Shown here piece after piece: positions 9,769 through 16,982 of a stretch of DNA of 64,000 bases. The stretch lies in the NCBI RefSeq assembly GCF_030817535.1, contig NZ_JAUSZL010000002.1:6014001-6078000 (forward strand). The letters are read 5' to 3'. Source of the DNA: Streptomyces sp. V3I8 (GTDB lineage Bacteria > Actinomycetota > Actinomycetes > Streptomycetales > Streptomycetaceae). Numbering within the stretch: the stretch's first letter is position 1; each line of letters starts with the position of its first letter. A model generated the notes under the pieces. The model worked only from the letters and a program-made list of their open reading frames with translations. It did no database searches and had not been told where the DNA came from. A program made the position numbers and the translations under genes.

Positions 9769-10206
9769 GTGAGCGCGACCGCGGACCACGCGGAGGAGCG
9801 GACGAGCCTGGCCGCCAGGCTGGGATTCCAGCCCGAGCAGGTGGTCCAGGAGATCGGCTTCGACGATGACGTCGACCAGGAGCTCCGCTCGGCCATTGAA
9901 GAAGTAATCGGCAGCGAGCTCATGGACGAGGAGTACGACGACGTCGCCGACGCCGTGGTGCTCTGGTTCCGAGACGACGACGGCGACCTGACGGACGCGC
10001 TGGTGGACGCCACCACGTACGTCGAAGAGGGCGGCGCCGTCCTGCTGCTGACGCCCAAGACCGGCCGAGACGGTTATGTGGAGCCCAGCGACATCGCCGA
10101 AGCCGTGACGACCGCGGGTCTGTCCCAGACCAAGGGCATCAGCGTGGGGAAGGACTGGAGCGGCACGAAGCTGGCGACGCCGAAGACGGCCGCCAAGAAG
10201 CGCTGA
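9769..10206 (+). CDS. DUF3052 family protein
   Basis: 145 residues, small, acidic and soluble. GTG 9769 is fixed by AGGAGG six bases upstream; the longer frame from 9658 has no ribosome site. The sequence SLAARLGFQPEQVVQEIGFDDD, then WFRDDDGDLTDALVDATTYV and a Lys-rich end (TPKTAAKKR), is the whole DUF3052 domain. The family is widespread in actinobacteria and usually sits beside aceE, as here; no function has been shown. A strong terminator follows at 10224. Confidence 0.88.
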   Translation: MSATADHAEERTSLAARLGFQPEQVVQEIGFDDDVDQELRSAIEEVIGSELMDEEYDDVADAVVLWFRDDDGDLTDALVDATTYVEEGGAVLLLTPKTGRDGYVEPSDIAEAVTTAGLSQTKGISVGKDWSGTKLATPKTAAKKR

Positions 10207-10223
10207 GGCGCAGCCGAGGCCAG

Positions 10224-10257
10224 GAGGCCCCCGCCGACTCCTGTCGGCGGGGGCCTC
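10224..10257 (+). terminator. Terminator after the DUF3052 gene
   Basis: Perfect 14-bp stem GAGGCCCCCGCCGA (10224-10237) and TCGGCGGGGGCCTC (10244-10257) with a 6-base loop, 17 bases after the stop. Confidence 0.88.
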
Positions 10258-10338
10258 GTCCGTGGCGGACCCCGGCGGCCTCCGGTCTCCGGCCCCGGGC
10301 GTCGGCCGCCGGTGGGGCGCCGCGGGTCCGCTGTGGCC

Positions 10339-10361
10339 GGTCGCGCAGTTCCCCGCGCCCC
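10339..10361 (+). repeat. Single copy of the dispersed intergenic repeat
   Basis: One 23-base copy containing CGCAGTTCCCCGCGCCCC, identical to the left arm at 476-498, in the gap before the peroxiredoxin gene. Confidence 0.85.
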
Positions 10362-10448
10362 TGGCGGGGCCCGCGACCCGCTTCCGGGAACGCTGCGTAG
10401 GGTGGGTGTCACCCGAACAGCCTGATCCGACGGAAGGGACGCAGGACC

Positions 10449-10916
10449 ATGGCCACCGAGGCGATCGAGGTCGGCGACAAGGCCCCGGACTTCGAGCTCA
10501 AGGACAACCACGGCGCCACCGTGCGGCTGTCGGACTTCCGCGGCGCCAAGAACGTGGTGCTGCTCTTCTACCCCTTCGCCTTCACCGGCGTGTGCACCGG
10601 CGAACTGTGCGCGCTGCGCGACAACCTGCCGCGGTTCGCCGACCGCGACACCCAGCTCCTCGCCGTCTCGAACGACTCGATCCACACCCTGCGCGTCTTC
10701 GCCGAGCAGGAAGGTCTTGAGTACCCGCTCCTTTCGGACTTCTGGCCGCACGGCGAGGTCTCGCGCGCGTACGGCGTGTTCGCCGAGGACAAGGGCTGCG
10801 CGGTGCGTGGCACCTTCGTCATCGACAAGGAGGGCGTGGTGCGCTGGACCGTCGTCAACTCCCTGCCCGACGCACGCGACCTGGACGAGTACGTACGGGC
10901 GCTCGACGCCCTGTGA
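10449..10916 (+). CDS. Peroxiredoxin, AhpE-like
   Basis: 155 residues of thioredoxin fold. The peroxidatic site is [15 protein letters not shown] with Cys49; a second Cys at 54 and one at about 119 (DKGCAVRG) could matter for resolution. This arrangement, with the [14 protein letters not shown] strand, matches the AhpE group, which reduces hydroperoxides and peroxynitrite with mycothiol or mycoredoxin in actinobacteria. ATG 10449 has GGAAGGGACGCAGGACC upstream. It lies between DUF3052 and the first terD, which suits a stress-response neighbourhood. The C-terminus is complete ([11 protein letters not shown]). Confidence 0.93.
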   Translation: MATEAIEVGDKAPDFELKDNHGATVRLSDFRGAKNVVLLFYPFAFTGVCTGELCALRDNLPRFADRDTQLLAVSNDSIHTLRVFAEQEGLEYPLLSDFWPHGEVSRAYGVFAEDKGCAVRGTFVIDKEGVVRWTVVNSLPDARDLDEYVRALDAL

Positions 10917-10993
10917 GTCCGGCGCCGACGCGGTCCGGCGGACCGGGACGCCGACACTTCGGGATTTTTCGTGCCCCAGGGCCTGCGGGGACG

Positions 10994-11026
10994 GGGAACC
11001 TCTCACTAGGATCGACACGTTGATCC
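10994..11026 (+). promoter_or_regulatory. Candidate stress promoter and palindrome before terD
   Basis: GGGAAC (10994-10999) and GTT (11019-11021), 19 bases apart, resemble a SigR-type promoter (GGAAT-N18-GTT). Over it lies an 18-base palindrome, 11009-11026, with arms GGATC and GATCC and an inner AC--GT. Together they could couple the terD gene to a stress sigma factor and an operator-binding regulator. Neither element has been tested. Confidence 0.35.
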
Positions 11027-11079
11027 GATACCAACGCACTACGGGGCTTCCCGCCCCCCGGACACCAATGGGAGGACTC

Positions 11080-11655
11080 GTGGGAGTCAGCCTCAGCAAG
11101 GGCGGCAACGTATCGCTGTCGAAGGAGGCCCCGGGCCTGACCGCGGTCATCATCGGTCTGGGGTGGGACATCCGCACCACCACCGGTACCGACTTCGACC
11201 TCGACGCCAGCGCCATCCTGACGAACGCGGACGGCAAGGTCAGCAGTGACGCCAACTTCGTGTTCTTCAACAACCTGAAGAGCCCCGACGGCTCCGTCGA
11301 GCACACCGGCGACAACACCACCGGTGAGGGCGAGGGCGACGACGAGCAGATCAAGGTCGACCTCGCCGGGGTCCCGGCCGACATCGAGAAGATCGTCTTC
11401 CCGGTCTCGATCTACGACGCCGAGAACCGCCAGCAGTCGTTCGGCCAGGTGCGCAACGCGTTCATCCGCGTGGTGAACCAGGCCGGCGGGGCGGAGATCG
11501 CCCGGTACGACCTCTCCGAGGACGCCTCGACGGAGACCGCCATGGTCTTCGGCGAGCTGTACCGCCACGGCGCGGAGTGGAAGTTCCGCGCCATCGGCCA
11601 GGGGTACGCGTCGGGCCTGCGCGGCATCGCGCAGGACTTCGGCGTCAACGTCTGA
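11080..11655 (+). CDS. terD: TerD-family tellurite/stress resistance protein (copy 1)
   Basis: 191 residues. GTG 11080 follows GGGAGG by 5 bases and gives the normal TerD start [15 protein letters not shown]. The acidic loops typical of the Ca-binding TerD fold are present: [10 protein letters not shown] near residue 44 and [14 protein letters not shown] near 87. The end [23 protein letters not shown] is standard. TerD proteins bind calcium and act with TerC-type membrane proteins at the inner membrane in resistance to tellurite, phage and other stress. It is about 75% like the next gene, so they are recent paralogues. The ter genes on this strand run 11080-14578. Confidence 0.95.
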   Translation: MGVSLSKGGNVSLSKEAPGLTAVIIGLGWDIRTTTGTDFDLDASAILTNADGKVSSDANFVFFNNLKSPDGSVEHTGDNTTGEGEGDDEQIKVDLAGVPADIEKIVFPVSIYDAENRQQSFGQVRNAFIRVVNQAGGAEIARYDLSEDASTETAMVFGELYRHGAEWKFRAIGQGYASGLRGIAQDFGVNV

Positions 11656-11807
11656 GCCGTTTCGCCCGTCCGGGGCCGGGCCCGTCGTGTCGGGACCGGC
11701 CCCGACCGGCACCATCCCTCCCGTCCGGCGCCGCACACTCCCAGTGCGGCGCCGGACGTGGTAGTGCCACGCATGAACCAACGGCTTGACCGGAGAGGAC
11801 CAGGAAC

Positions 11808-12383
11808 ATGGGCGTCACGCTCGCCAAGGGGGGCAATGTCTCCCTCTCCAAGGCCGCACCGAACCTCACGCAGGTGATGATCGGGCTCGGCTGGGACGCG
11901 CGCTCCACCACCGGAGCCCCCTTCGACCTCGATGCCAGCGCGCTGCTGTGCAACTCGGGGCGGGTGCTCGGCGACGAGTGGTTCATCTTCTACAACCAGC
12001 TCAAGAGCCCGGACGGCTCGGTCGAGCACACCGGCGACAACCTTACCGGTGAGGGCGACGGCGACGATGAGTCCATCCTCATCGACCTCTCCAAGGTGCC
12101 CGCGAACGTGGAGAAGATCGTCTTCCCGGTCTCCATCCACGACGCCGACAACCGCGGCCAGACCTTCGGCCAGGTGAGCAACGCCTTCATCCGGGTCGTC
12201 AACCAGGCCGACGGCCAGGAGCTCGCCCGCTACGACCTCTCCGAGGACGCCTCCACCGAAACCGCGATGATCTTCGGCGAGGTCTACCGCTACAACGGCG
12301 AGTGGAAGTTCCGCGCGGTGGGCCAGGGCTACGCGTCCGGGCTGCGCGGCATCGCCCTGGACTTCGGGGTCAACGTTTCGTAA
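11808..12383 (+). CDS. terD: TerD-family tellurite/stress resistance protein (copy 2)
   Basis: 191 residues from ATG 11808, with GGAGAGGACCAGGAAC upstream. It starts [18 protein letters not shown] and keeps the acidic metal-binding loops [10 protein letters not shown] and [14 protein letters not shown], so it should bind calcium like copy 1. It ends [16 protein letters not shown]. Its last 24 bases are part of a 31-base direct repeat whose second copy starts at 12484, showing that the 3' end was once duplicated. TerD proteins cooperate with TerC-like membrane partners; the DUF475 gene immediately downstream is the likely partner. Confidence 0.95.
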   Translation: MGVTLAKGGNVSLSKAAPNLTQVMIGLGWDARSTTGAPFDLDASALLCNSGRVLGDEWFIFYNQLKSPDGSVEHTGDNLTGEGDGDDESILIDLSKVPANVEKIVFPVSIHDADNRGQTFGQVSNAFIRVVNQADGQELARYDLSEDASTETAMIFGEVYRYNGEWKFRAVGQGYASGLRGIALDFGVNVS

Positions 12384-12514
12384 AGCCGGGAAGGCGCGGG
12401 CATCCCATGGTTCCGTACCCGCTGGACCTGCGGATCTCCGGGGGATCGGCCCCGGCCCTCTCCTGCGGGGGGTCGGCCCTCTAGACTTCGGGGTCAACGT
12501 TTCGTAAAGCCGGG
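12360..12514 (+). repeat. 31-bp direct repeat of the terD 3' end
   Basis: Bases 12360-12390, covering the last codons and stop of terD copy 2 plus 7 bases, recur without a mismatch at 12484-12514, 124 bases later. The intervening segment has no ORF of note. The second copy has no gene body, so it is a duplication footprint rather than a coding remnant. Confidence 0.92.
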
Positions 12515-12520
12515 TACGGC

Positions 12521-12562
12521 GGGGGGAAACCCCCTCCGGACTTCGTCCGGGGGTAGCCCCCC
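12521..12562 (+). terminator. Strong hairpin between terD and the DUF475 gene
   Basis: Nested G/C-rich structure: an inner stem CCGGA / TCCGG around CTTCG, extended by CCCC / GGGG, and flanked by GGGGGG (12521-12526) that can pair with CCCCCC near 12557-12562. It could terminate or attenuate read-through from terD into the DUF475 gene, whose start is 22 bases further on. Two alternative pairings exist. Confidence 0.55.
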
Positions 12563-12583
12563 AACCTCACGATTGGGTAGCCA

Positions 12584-13729
12584 GTGGTTCTGAAAACCTT
12601 CGGCTGGTCGTTCGCGGTCACCGCGCTCGGCCTGGTCGCAGCGGTGCTGATCGGCGGATGGACCGCCTTCGGGATCGTGCTGATCCTGTCCATCCTCGAG
12701 ATCTCGCTGTCCTTCGACAACGCGGTGGTCAACGCCGGCATCCTGAAGAAGATGAGTGCCTTCTGGCAGAAGATCTTCCTCACCGTCGGCATCCTCATCG
12801 CCGTCTTCGGGATGCGGCTCGTCTTCCCCGTCGTGATCGTCGCGATCAGTGCCTCGCTCGGCCCCATCGAGGCCGTCGACCTCGCCCTGAACGACGCCGA
12901 CCGCTACCAGGAACTGGTGACCGACGCCCACCCGTCGATCGCCGCCTTCGGTGGCATGTTCCTGCTGATGATCTTCCTCGACTTCATCTTCGAGGACCGC
13001 GACATCAAGTGGCTCGGCTGGCTGGAGCGCCCGCTCGCCAAGCTCGGCAAGGTCGACATGCTGTCGGCGTGCATCGCGCTGATCATCCTGCTCGTCACCG
13101 CACTGTTCCTGGCCCCGCACGCCCACCTGCACGCGGGATCCGCCGACAAGACCGAGACGGTGCTGCTCTCCGGCGTCGCCGGCCTCATCACGTACCTGGT
13201 CGTCGGCGGGCTCTCCGGCTTCTTCGAGAACCGGCTGGAGGAGGCGGAGGAGCGCGAGCACGAGGCCGAGGAGGAGGCCAGGGCCAAGGGCAAGCAGATC
13301 TCCGCGGGAGCCCTCGTCGGCAAGGCCGCGTTCTTCATGTTCCTCTACCTCGAGGTCCTGGACGCGTCCTTCTCCTTCGACGGCGTGATCGGCGCCTTCG
13401 CCATCACCAACGACATCGTCCTGATGGCGCTGGGCCTCGGCATCGGCGCGATGTACGTCCGTTCGCTGACCGTCTACCTGGTCCGCCAGGGCACCCTCGA
13501 CGACTACGTCTACCTGGAGCACGGCGCCCACTACGCCATCGGCGCCCTGGCCGCGATCCTTCTCGTCACCATCCGGTTCGAGGTCAACGAGATCGTCACC
13601 GGCCTCATCGGGGTCGTCCTGATCGCCTGGTCCTTCTGGTCCTCCGTCCGCCGCAACAAGGCGCTGGAGGCCGCGGGGGGAAAGGCTGACCCCTCGGACG
13701 ACAAGACAGAGGTCTCGTCCGGGGTGTGA
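12584..13729 (+). CDS. DUF475 / TerC-like integral membrane protein
   Basis: 381 residues with about 9-10 hydrophobic segments. The first half contains LEISLSFDNAVVNAG and the second LEVLDASFSFDGVIGAFA, the paired acidic intramembrane motifs shared by TerC and DUF475 proteins, which bind metal ions. Between the halves is a charged cytoplasmic loop with a Glu-rich coiled segment (LEEAEEREHEAEEEARAKGKQ, about residues 221-241). TerC-type proteins are the membrane partners of TerD and have been linked to manganese export. GTG 12584 starts right at the first membrane segment; the ribosome site is weak. It lies in the ter gene run and is closed by a strong terminator at 13759. Confidence 0.92.
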   Translation: MVLKTFGWSFAVTALGLVAAVLIGGWTAFGIVLILSILEISLSFDNAVVNAGILKKMSAFWQKIFLTVGILIAVFGMRLVFPVVIVAISASLGPIEAVDLALNDADRYQELVTDAHPSIAAFGGMFLLMIFLDFIFEDRDIKWLGWLERPLAKLGKVDMLSACIALIILLVTALFLAPHAHLHAGSADKTETVLLSGVAGLITYLVVGGLSGFFENRLEEAEEREHEAEEEARAKGKQISAGALVGKAAFFMFLYLEVLDASFSFDGVIGAFAITNDIVLMALGLGIGAMYVRSLTVYLVRQGTLDDYVYLEHGAHYAIGALAAILLVTIRFEVNEIVTGLIGVVLIAWSFWSSVRRNKALEAAGGKADPSDDKTEVSSGV

Positions 13730-13758
13730 CACCGGTCAGGTTGAGGAACGCTCTGTGA

Positions 13759-13791
13759 GGGCGGCCGCCGAGGAGTCCTCGGCGGCCGCCC
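13759..13791 (+). terminator. Terminator after the DUF475 gene
   Basis: Perfect 15-bp stem GGGCGGCCGCCGAGG (13759-13773) with CCTCGGCGGCCGCCC (13777-13791) and a 3-base loop. Confidence 0.9.
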
Positions 13792-13846
13792 CGGCGTATG
13801 GGGCCCCGATCCGTGTCGGGGCCGACGAAGAAGCGTGGGGGCGGGA

Positions 13847-14578
13847 ATGAAGTTCTGGGAGAACCTGTGGCGCGGCCGGTCGACGCCGTTCGACTCGGGC
13901 AGCGCGTCGACCAACGCCATCGAGCTGACCAAACGCAACCAGACGATCTCACTCACCAAGCAGGGCGCGGCCACCGGCAACCTCCGCATCAACCTGTCCT
14001 GGCGGATGCGGACCTCCGACATCGGCGGACCGCAGCGGGGCAGCCTGCTGCGGCACCCCTTCAAGGCACTGAAGCCGGAAGTGGTGCAGGCGCACACCCA
14101 GTCCATGGTCAACGTCGACCTCGACCTGGGCTGCATGTACGAACTGGCCGACGGCACCAAGGGGGTCGTCCAGCCGCTCGGCGGTTTCCTGGGGGACCTC
14201 AACGGCGCGCCGTACGTGAAGCTCAGCGGCGACGACCGCTTCGGCTCCGGTTCGGGCGAGACGATCTTCGTCAACCTCGACCACCGCGAGCAGATAAAGC
14301 GGTTGCTGGTCTTCGTCTACATCTACGACCAGACGCCCGCGTTCGACCGTACGCACGCCATCGTGACGCTGTACCCGAGCAACGGGCCCCGGATCGAGAT
14401 CGGGCTCGACGAGCGGCATTCGCAGGCGCGGTCCTGCGCGGTGGTCATGATCGAGAACGTGAAGAACGAACTGGTGGTGCGGCGCGAGGTGAAGTTCGTC
14501 TACGGCTTCCAGGCGGAGCTGGACCGGTTCTACGGCTGGGGCCTGCAGTGGGGCCGGGGCTACAAGACCAAGGCCTAG
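13847..14578 (+). CDS. TerA-like tellurium resistance protein
   Basis: 243 residues from ATG 13847. The N-terminal IELTKRNQTISLTKQG is the start of a TerD-superfamily beta-sandwich. The middle VNVDLDLGCMYELADGTKGVVQ and LNGAPYVKLSGDDRFGSGSGE match TerA, the TerD homologue that carries an extra strand region and often co-occurs with TerD and TerC. The aromatic C-terminus (LDRFYGWGLQWGRGYKTK) is typical. It should be a cytoplasmic or membrane-associated stress protein. It ends 39 bases from the convergent TerD-tail gene. Confidence 0.82.
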   Translation: MKFWENLWRGRSTPFDSGSASTNAIELTKRNQTISLTKQGAATGNLRINLSWRMRTSDIGGPQRGSLLRHPFKALKPEVVQAHTQSMVNVDLDLGCMYELADGTKGVVQPLGGFLGDLNGAPYVKLSGDDRFGSGSGETIFVNLDHREQIKRLLVFVYIYDQTPAFDRTHAIVTLYPSNGPRIEIGLDERHSQARSCAVVMIENVKNELVVRREVKFVYGFQAELDRFYGWGLQWGRGYKTKA

Positions 14579-14617
14579 CGCCGCGGCACCAGCGTCCCCG
14601 GCGGGCGCGGAGCTCCC

Positions 14618-15508
14618 TCAGCGGCCGATGAACTGGGGGCCCTGGGGCGGGAGGCGGAAGTCCGGGTCCGGGGCAGGGGCCGGACCCACCGGCTGCGGGT
14701 AGCCGTAGCCGGACTGCGAGGGCCGGGGCGGGGCCGACTGCGGATAGCCGTAGGCAGGTGCGCCGGTGGGCTGCGGATAGCCGTACGCGGGCTGCGTGGC
14801 CGGCGGCTGCTGCCGCGTCGGCTCCGGGCCCGGCGCGGCCGGGGGATATCCGTACGCCGGCTGCACGGGCTGCTGGGGCACCTGCGTGGGCGCCTCGGGC
14901 GGCAGCGGCTGGGCCCCGCCCCGCCCGGTGGATGCCGAACCCTCCTCGGTCCCGGATTCGTCCACCGAGATCCCGAAGTCGGACGCCAGGCCCTCCAGGC
15001 CGTTGGAATACCCCTCGCCGAGGGCCCGGAACTTCCAGCCCTCACCCCGCCGGTACAGTTCACCGCAGATGAGCGCGGTCTCCTCACCGGTCTCCGGCTT
15101 GATGTCGAAGTACGCCAGCGGCTCCGCGTCCGCGACCGTGGCGTCGAACAGCAGGATCCGCAGCGCCTGTACCCGGTCGAAGGTGACGCCGTCGGCGGAG
15201 GCGACCAGCAGGATCCGCCCCACGGCGTCGTCGACACCCGCCAGATCCGACTGGATCGTGTCGGTGAGCCCTTCGGCGAGACCGTCGTTCACGCGCTTGT
15301 TGCCCAGCCGCCAGACCTTGCCCGACGGATGCCGGGGCTGGTTGTAGAAGACGAAGTCCTCGTCGGACCTGACCCGGCCGTCGGGGCCGAGGAGCAGGGC
15401 GGAGGCGTCCACGTTCGGGAGGCCCCGCCCGGGCGTCCAGCGCAGCACGGCGCGCACCGCCGTGGCGTCCAGCGGGACGTTCGACCCCTTCAGCATGGCG
15501 TGCGTCAT
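14618..15508 (-). CDS. TerD-domain protein with Pro/Tyr/Gly-rich C-terminal tail
   Basis: 296 residues. ATG 15508 follows AGGCAGGATGACCGC and gives MTHAMLKGSNVPL, a variant TerD start. Residues 1 to about 190 are a TerD domain (LPNVDASALLLGPDGRVRSD, then FRALGEGYSNGLEGLASDFGI). Residues from about 200 on are a disordered tail of repeated PAYGYP and GYGYPQP units rich in Pro, Gln, Gly and Tyr. Such tails in Ter clusters are thought to mediate assembly or membrane association (inference). It is divergent from the CitE-type gene, with a perfect 9-bp palindrome between them. Confidence 0.9.
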   Translation of the reverse strand: MTHAMLKGSNVPLDATAVRAVLRWTPGRGLPNVDASALLLGPDGRVRSDEDFVFYNQPRHPSGKVWRLGNKRVNDGLAEGLTDTIQSDLAGVDDAVGRILLVASADGVTFDRVQALRILLFDATVADAEPLAYFDIKPETGEETALICGELYRRGEGWKFRALGEGYSNGLEGLASDFGISVDESGTEEGSASTGRGGAQPLPPEAPTQVPQQPVQPAYGYPPAAPGPEPTRQQPPATQPAYGYPQPTGAPAYGYPQSAPPRPSQSGYGYPQPVGPAPAPDPDFRLPPQGPQFIGR

Positions 15509-15557
15509 GCGGTCATCCTGCCTTCTCGGTCCTGGCCACGACAACGCGGGGGTGGGT

Positions 15558-15585
15558 GCCCGTTCGGCTTGTTGTGCGAACGGGC
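15558..15585. promoter_or_regulatory. Perfect palindrome in the terD / aldolase divergent promoter region
   Basis: Arms GCCCGTTCG (15558-15566) and CGAACGGGC (15577-15585) with a 10-base spacer, 49 bases before the terD-tail start and 125 bases before the aldolase start. It may be a shared operator or a hairpin in the terD leader. Confidence 0.5.
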
Positions 15586-15638
15586 GGGCACAATGGTGTT
15601 TGTCTGCGTTACCTGAACTTCATGCCCGATGGGAACCC

Positions 15639-15665
15639 TTGACACGGATCTCTACGTACTATTAC
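15639..15665 (+). promoter_or_regulatory. Possible sigma-70-type promoter of the Ter biosynthesis operon
   Basis: TTGACA (15639-15644) is a perfect -35 hexamer. TATTAC (15660-15665) is a fair -10 with a rather short 15-base spacing. It would drive the aldolase, PRTase-StiP and HAD genes. Confidence 0.35.
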
Positions 15666-15709
15666 CGGCCACATATCGTCAGGCCGCACAGCCGCCCCGG
15701 GGGTAACTC

Positions 15710-16876
15710 ATGCGTCATTTCGGGCATCTCGCCCCTGAGGTGCGGCAGCGCCTCTTCTTCCAGGAGCCGTGCGCATTCACCGCGGACTCCGCGCCCCGGG
15801 TGCTCGCCGCCGCCCTCGGAGCGACCCTCTACAGCCCCGCGACCAGGCAGAAGATGGCCGACGACATCGTGAAGCAGGCCGGCCGCGGGGTCGTCTCGAT
15901 GGTCCTGTGCCTGGAGGACTCGATCGGCGACGAGGACGTCACCGGCGCCGAGGAGAACCTCGTCCGGCAGTTCGCGGATCTGGCCGAACGCCGCCCCGTG
16001 GCCGATCTGCCCCTGCTCTTCATCCGGGTCAGAACGCCGGAGCAGATCCCCGACCTCGCCCACCGTCTCGGCGCTTCCGTGCGGCTCCTGTCCGGATTCG
16101 TACTGCCGAAGTTCACCGAGGAGCGGGGGGTGCCGTTCCTGGAGGCGCTCACCGAGACCGAGGGGGCGAGCGGACGGCGGCTCTTCGCCATGCCCGTCCT
16201 CGAATCGCCCGAACTGCTGTACCGCGAGTCGAGGGCCGAGACCCTCGCCGGGATCTTCCGCGCCGTCGACAAGTACCGCGACCGCGTGCTCGCGCTGCGG
16301 CTCGGCGTCACCGACTTCTGCTCGGCGTACGGACTGCGCCGGGCGCCCGACATGACCGCGTACGACGTCCAGATAGTGGCCTCCGTGATAGCCGACGTGG
16401 TGAACGTCCTCGGACGGGCCGACGGCACCGGATTCACCGTGACCGGACCCGTGTGGGAGTACTTCCGCGTCCAGGAGCGCATGTTCAAGCCGCAGCTGCG
16501 CAGCAGCCCCTTCAACCCCGAGGCCCAGGGCCTGCGCGCCGCCCTGATCGAGCACGACATGGACGGGCTGCTGCGGGAGATCGCCCTCGACCGGGCCAAC
16601 GGACTGCAGGGCAAGACCTGCATCCACCCCTCGCACGTACTGCCCGTGCACGCCCTGTCGGTGGTCAGCCACGAGGAGTTCAGCGACGCCCAGGACATCC
16701 TGCGGCCCGAGCGGGGCGGCGGGGGCGTCCTGCGGTCCGCGTACACGAACAAGATGAACGAGGTGAAGCCGCACCGCGCCTGGGCGGAGCGCACCCTCCA
16801 GCGCGCCGAGGTCTTCGGCGTCACCAACGAGGACATCGGCTTCGTGGAGCTGCTGGCCGCCGGGATCCCCGGCTGA
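15710..16876 (+). CDS. HpcH/HpaI aldolase, citrate lyase beta-like (Ter cluster type)
   Basis: 388 residues. The fold is the CitE/HpcH TIM barrel: VVSMVLCLEDSIGDEDV (metal-binding acidic strand), FIRVRTPEQIPDL, FAMPVLESPELLYRE and LRLGVTDFCSAYGLRR, then GKTCIHPSHVLPVHALSV, which is the CitE C-terminal signature. Members cleave or form C-C bonds in acyl-CoA or sugar-acid substrates with Mg2+. Comparative studies place this subgroup in Ter stress operons, with PRTase and HAD enzymes, in an inferred pathway to a nucleoside-like metabolite. The gene is followed by the PRTase-StiP gene after 106 bases and probably forms one operon with it. Confidence 0.9.
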   Translation: MRHFGHLAPEVRQRLFFQEPCAFTADSAPRVLAAALGATLYSPATRQKMADDIVKQAGRGVVSMVLCLEDSIGDEDVTGAEENLVRQFADLAERRPVADLPLLFIRVRTPEQIPDLAHRLGASVRLLSGFVLPKFTEERGVPFLEALTETEGASGRRLFAMPVLESPELLYRESRAETLAGIFRAVDKYRDRVLALRLGVTDFCSAYGLRRAPDMTAYDVQIVASVIADVVNVLGRADGTGFTVTGPVWEYFRVQERMFKPQLRSSPFNPEAQGLRAALIEHDMDGLLREIALDRANGLQGKTCIHPSHVLPVHALSVVSHEEFSDAQDILRPERGGGGVLRSAYTNKMNEVKPHRAWAERTLQRAEVFGVTNEDIGFVELLAAGIPG

Positions 16877-16982
16877 CACACTTCCCCGGCCGACACCCAC
16901 TTGTCCGGCAGGTACACACCTGCACCCGCCGCACACCTGTGCCCGGCACCCATCCCCGGCTCGGCTGACACACAAGGAATCC

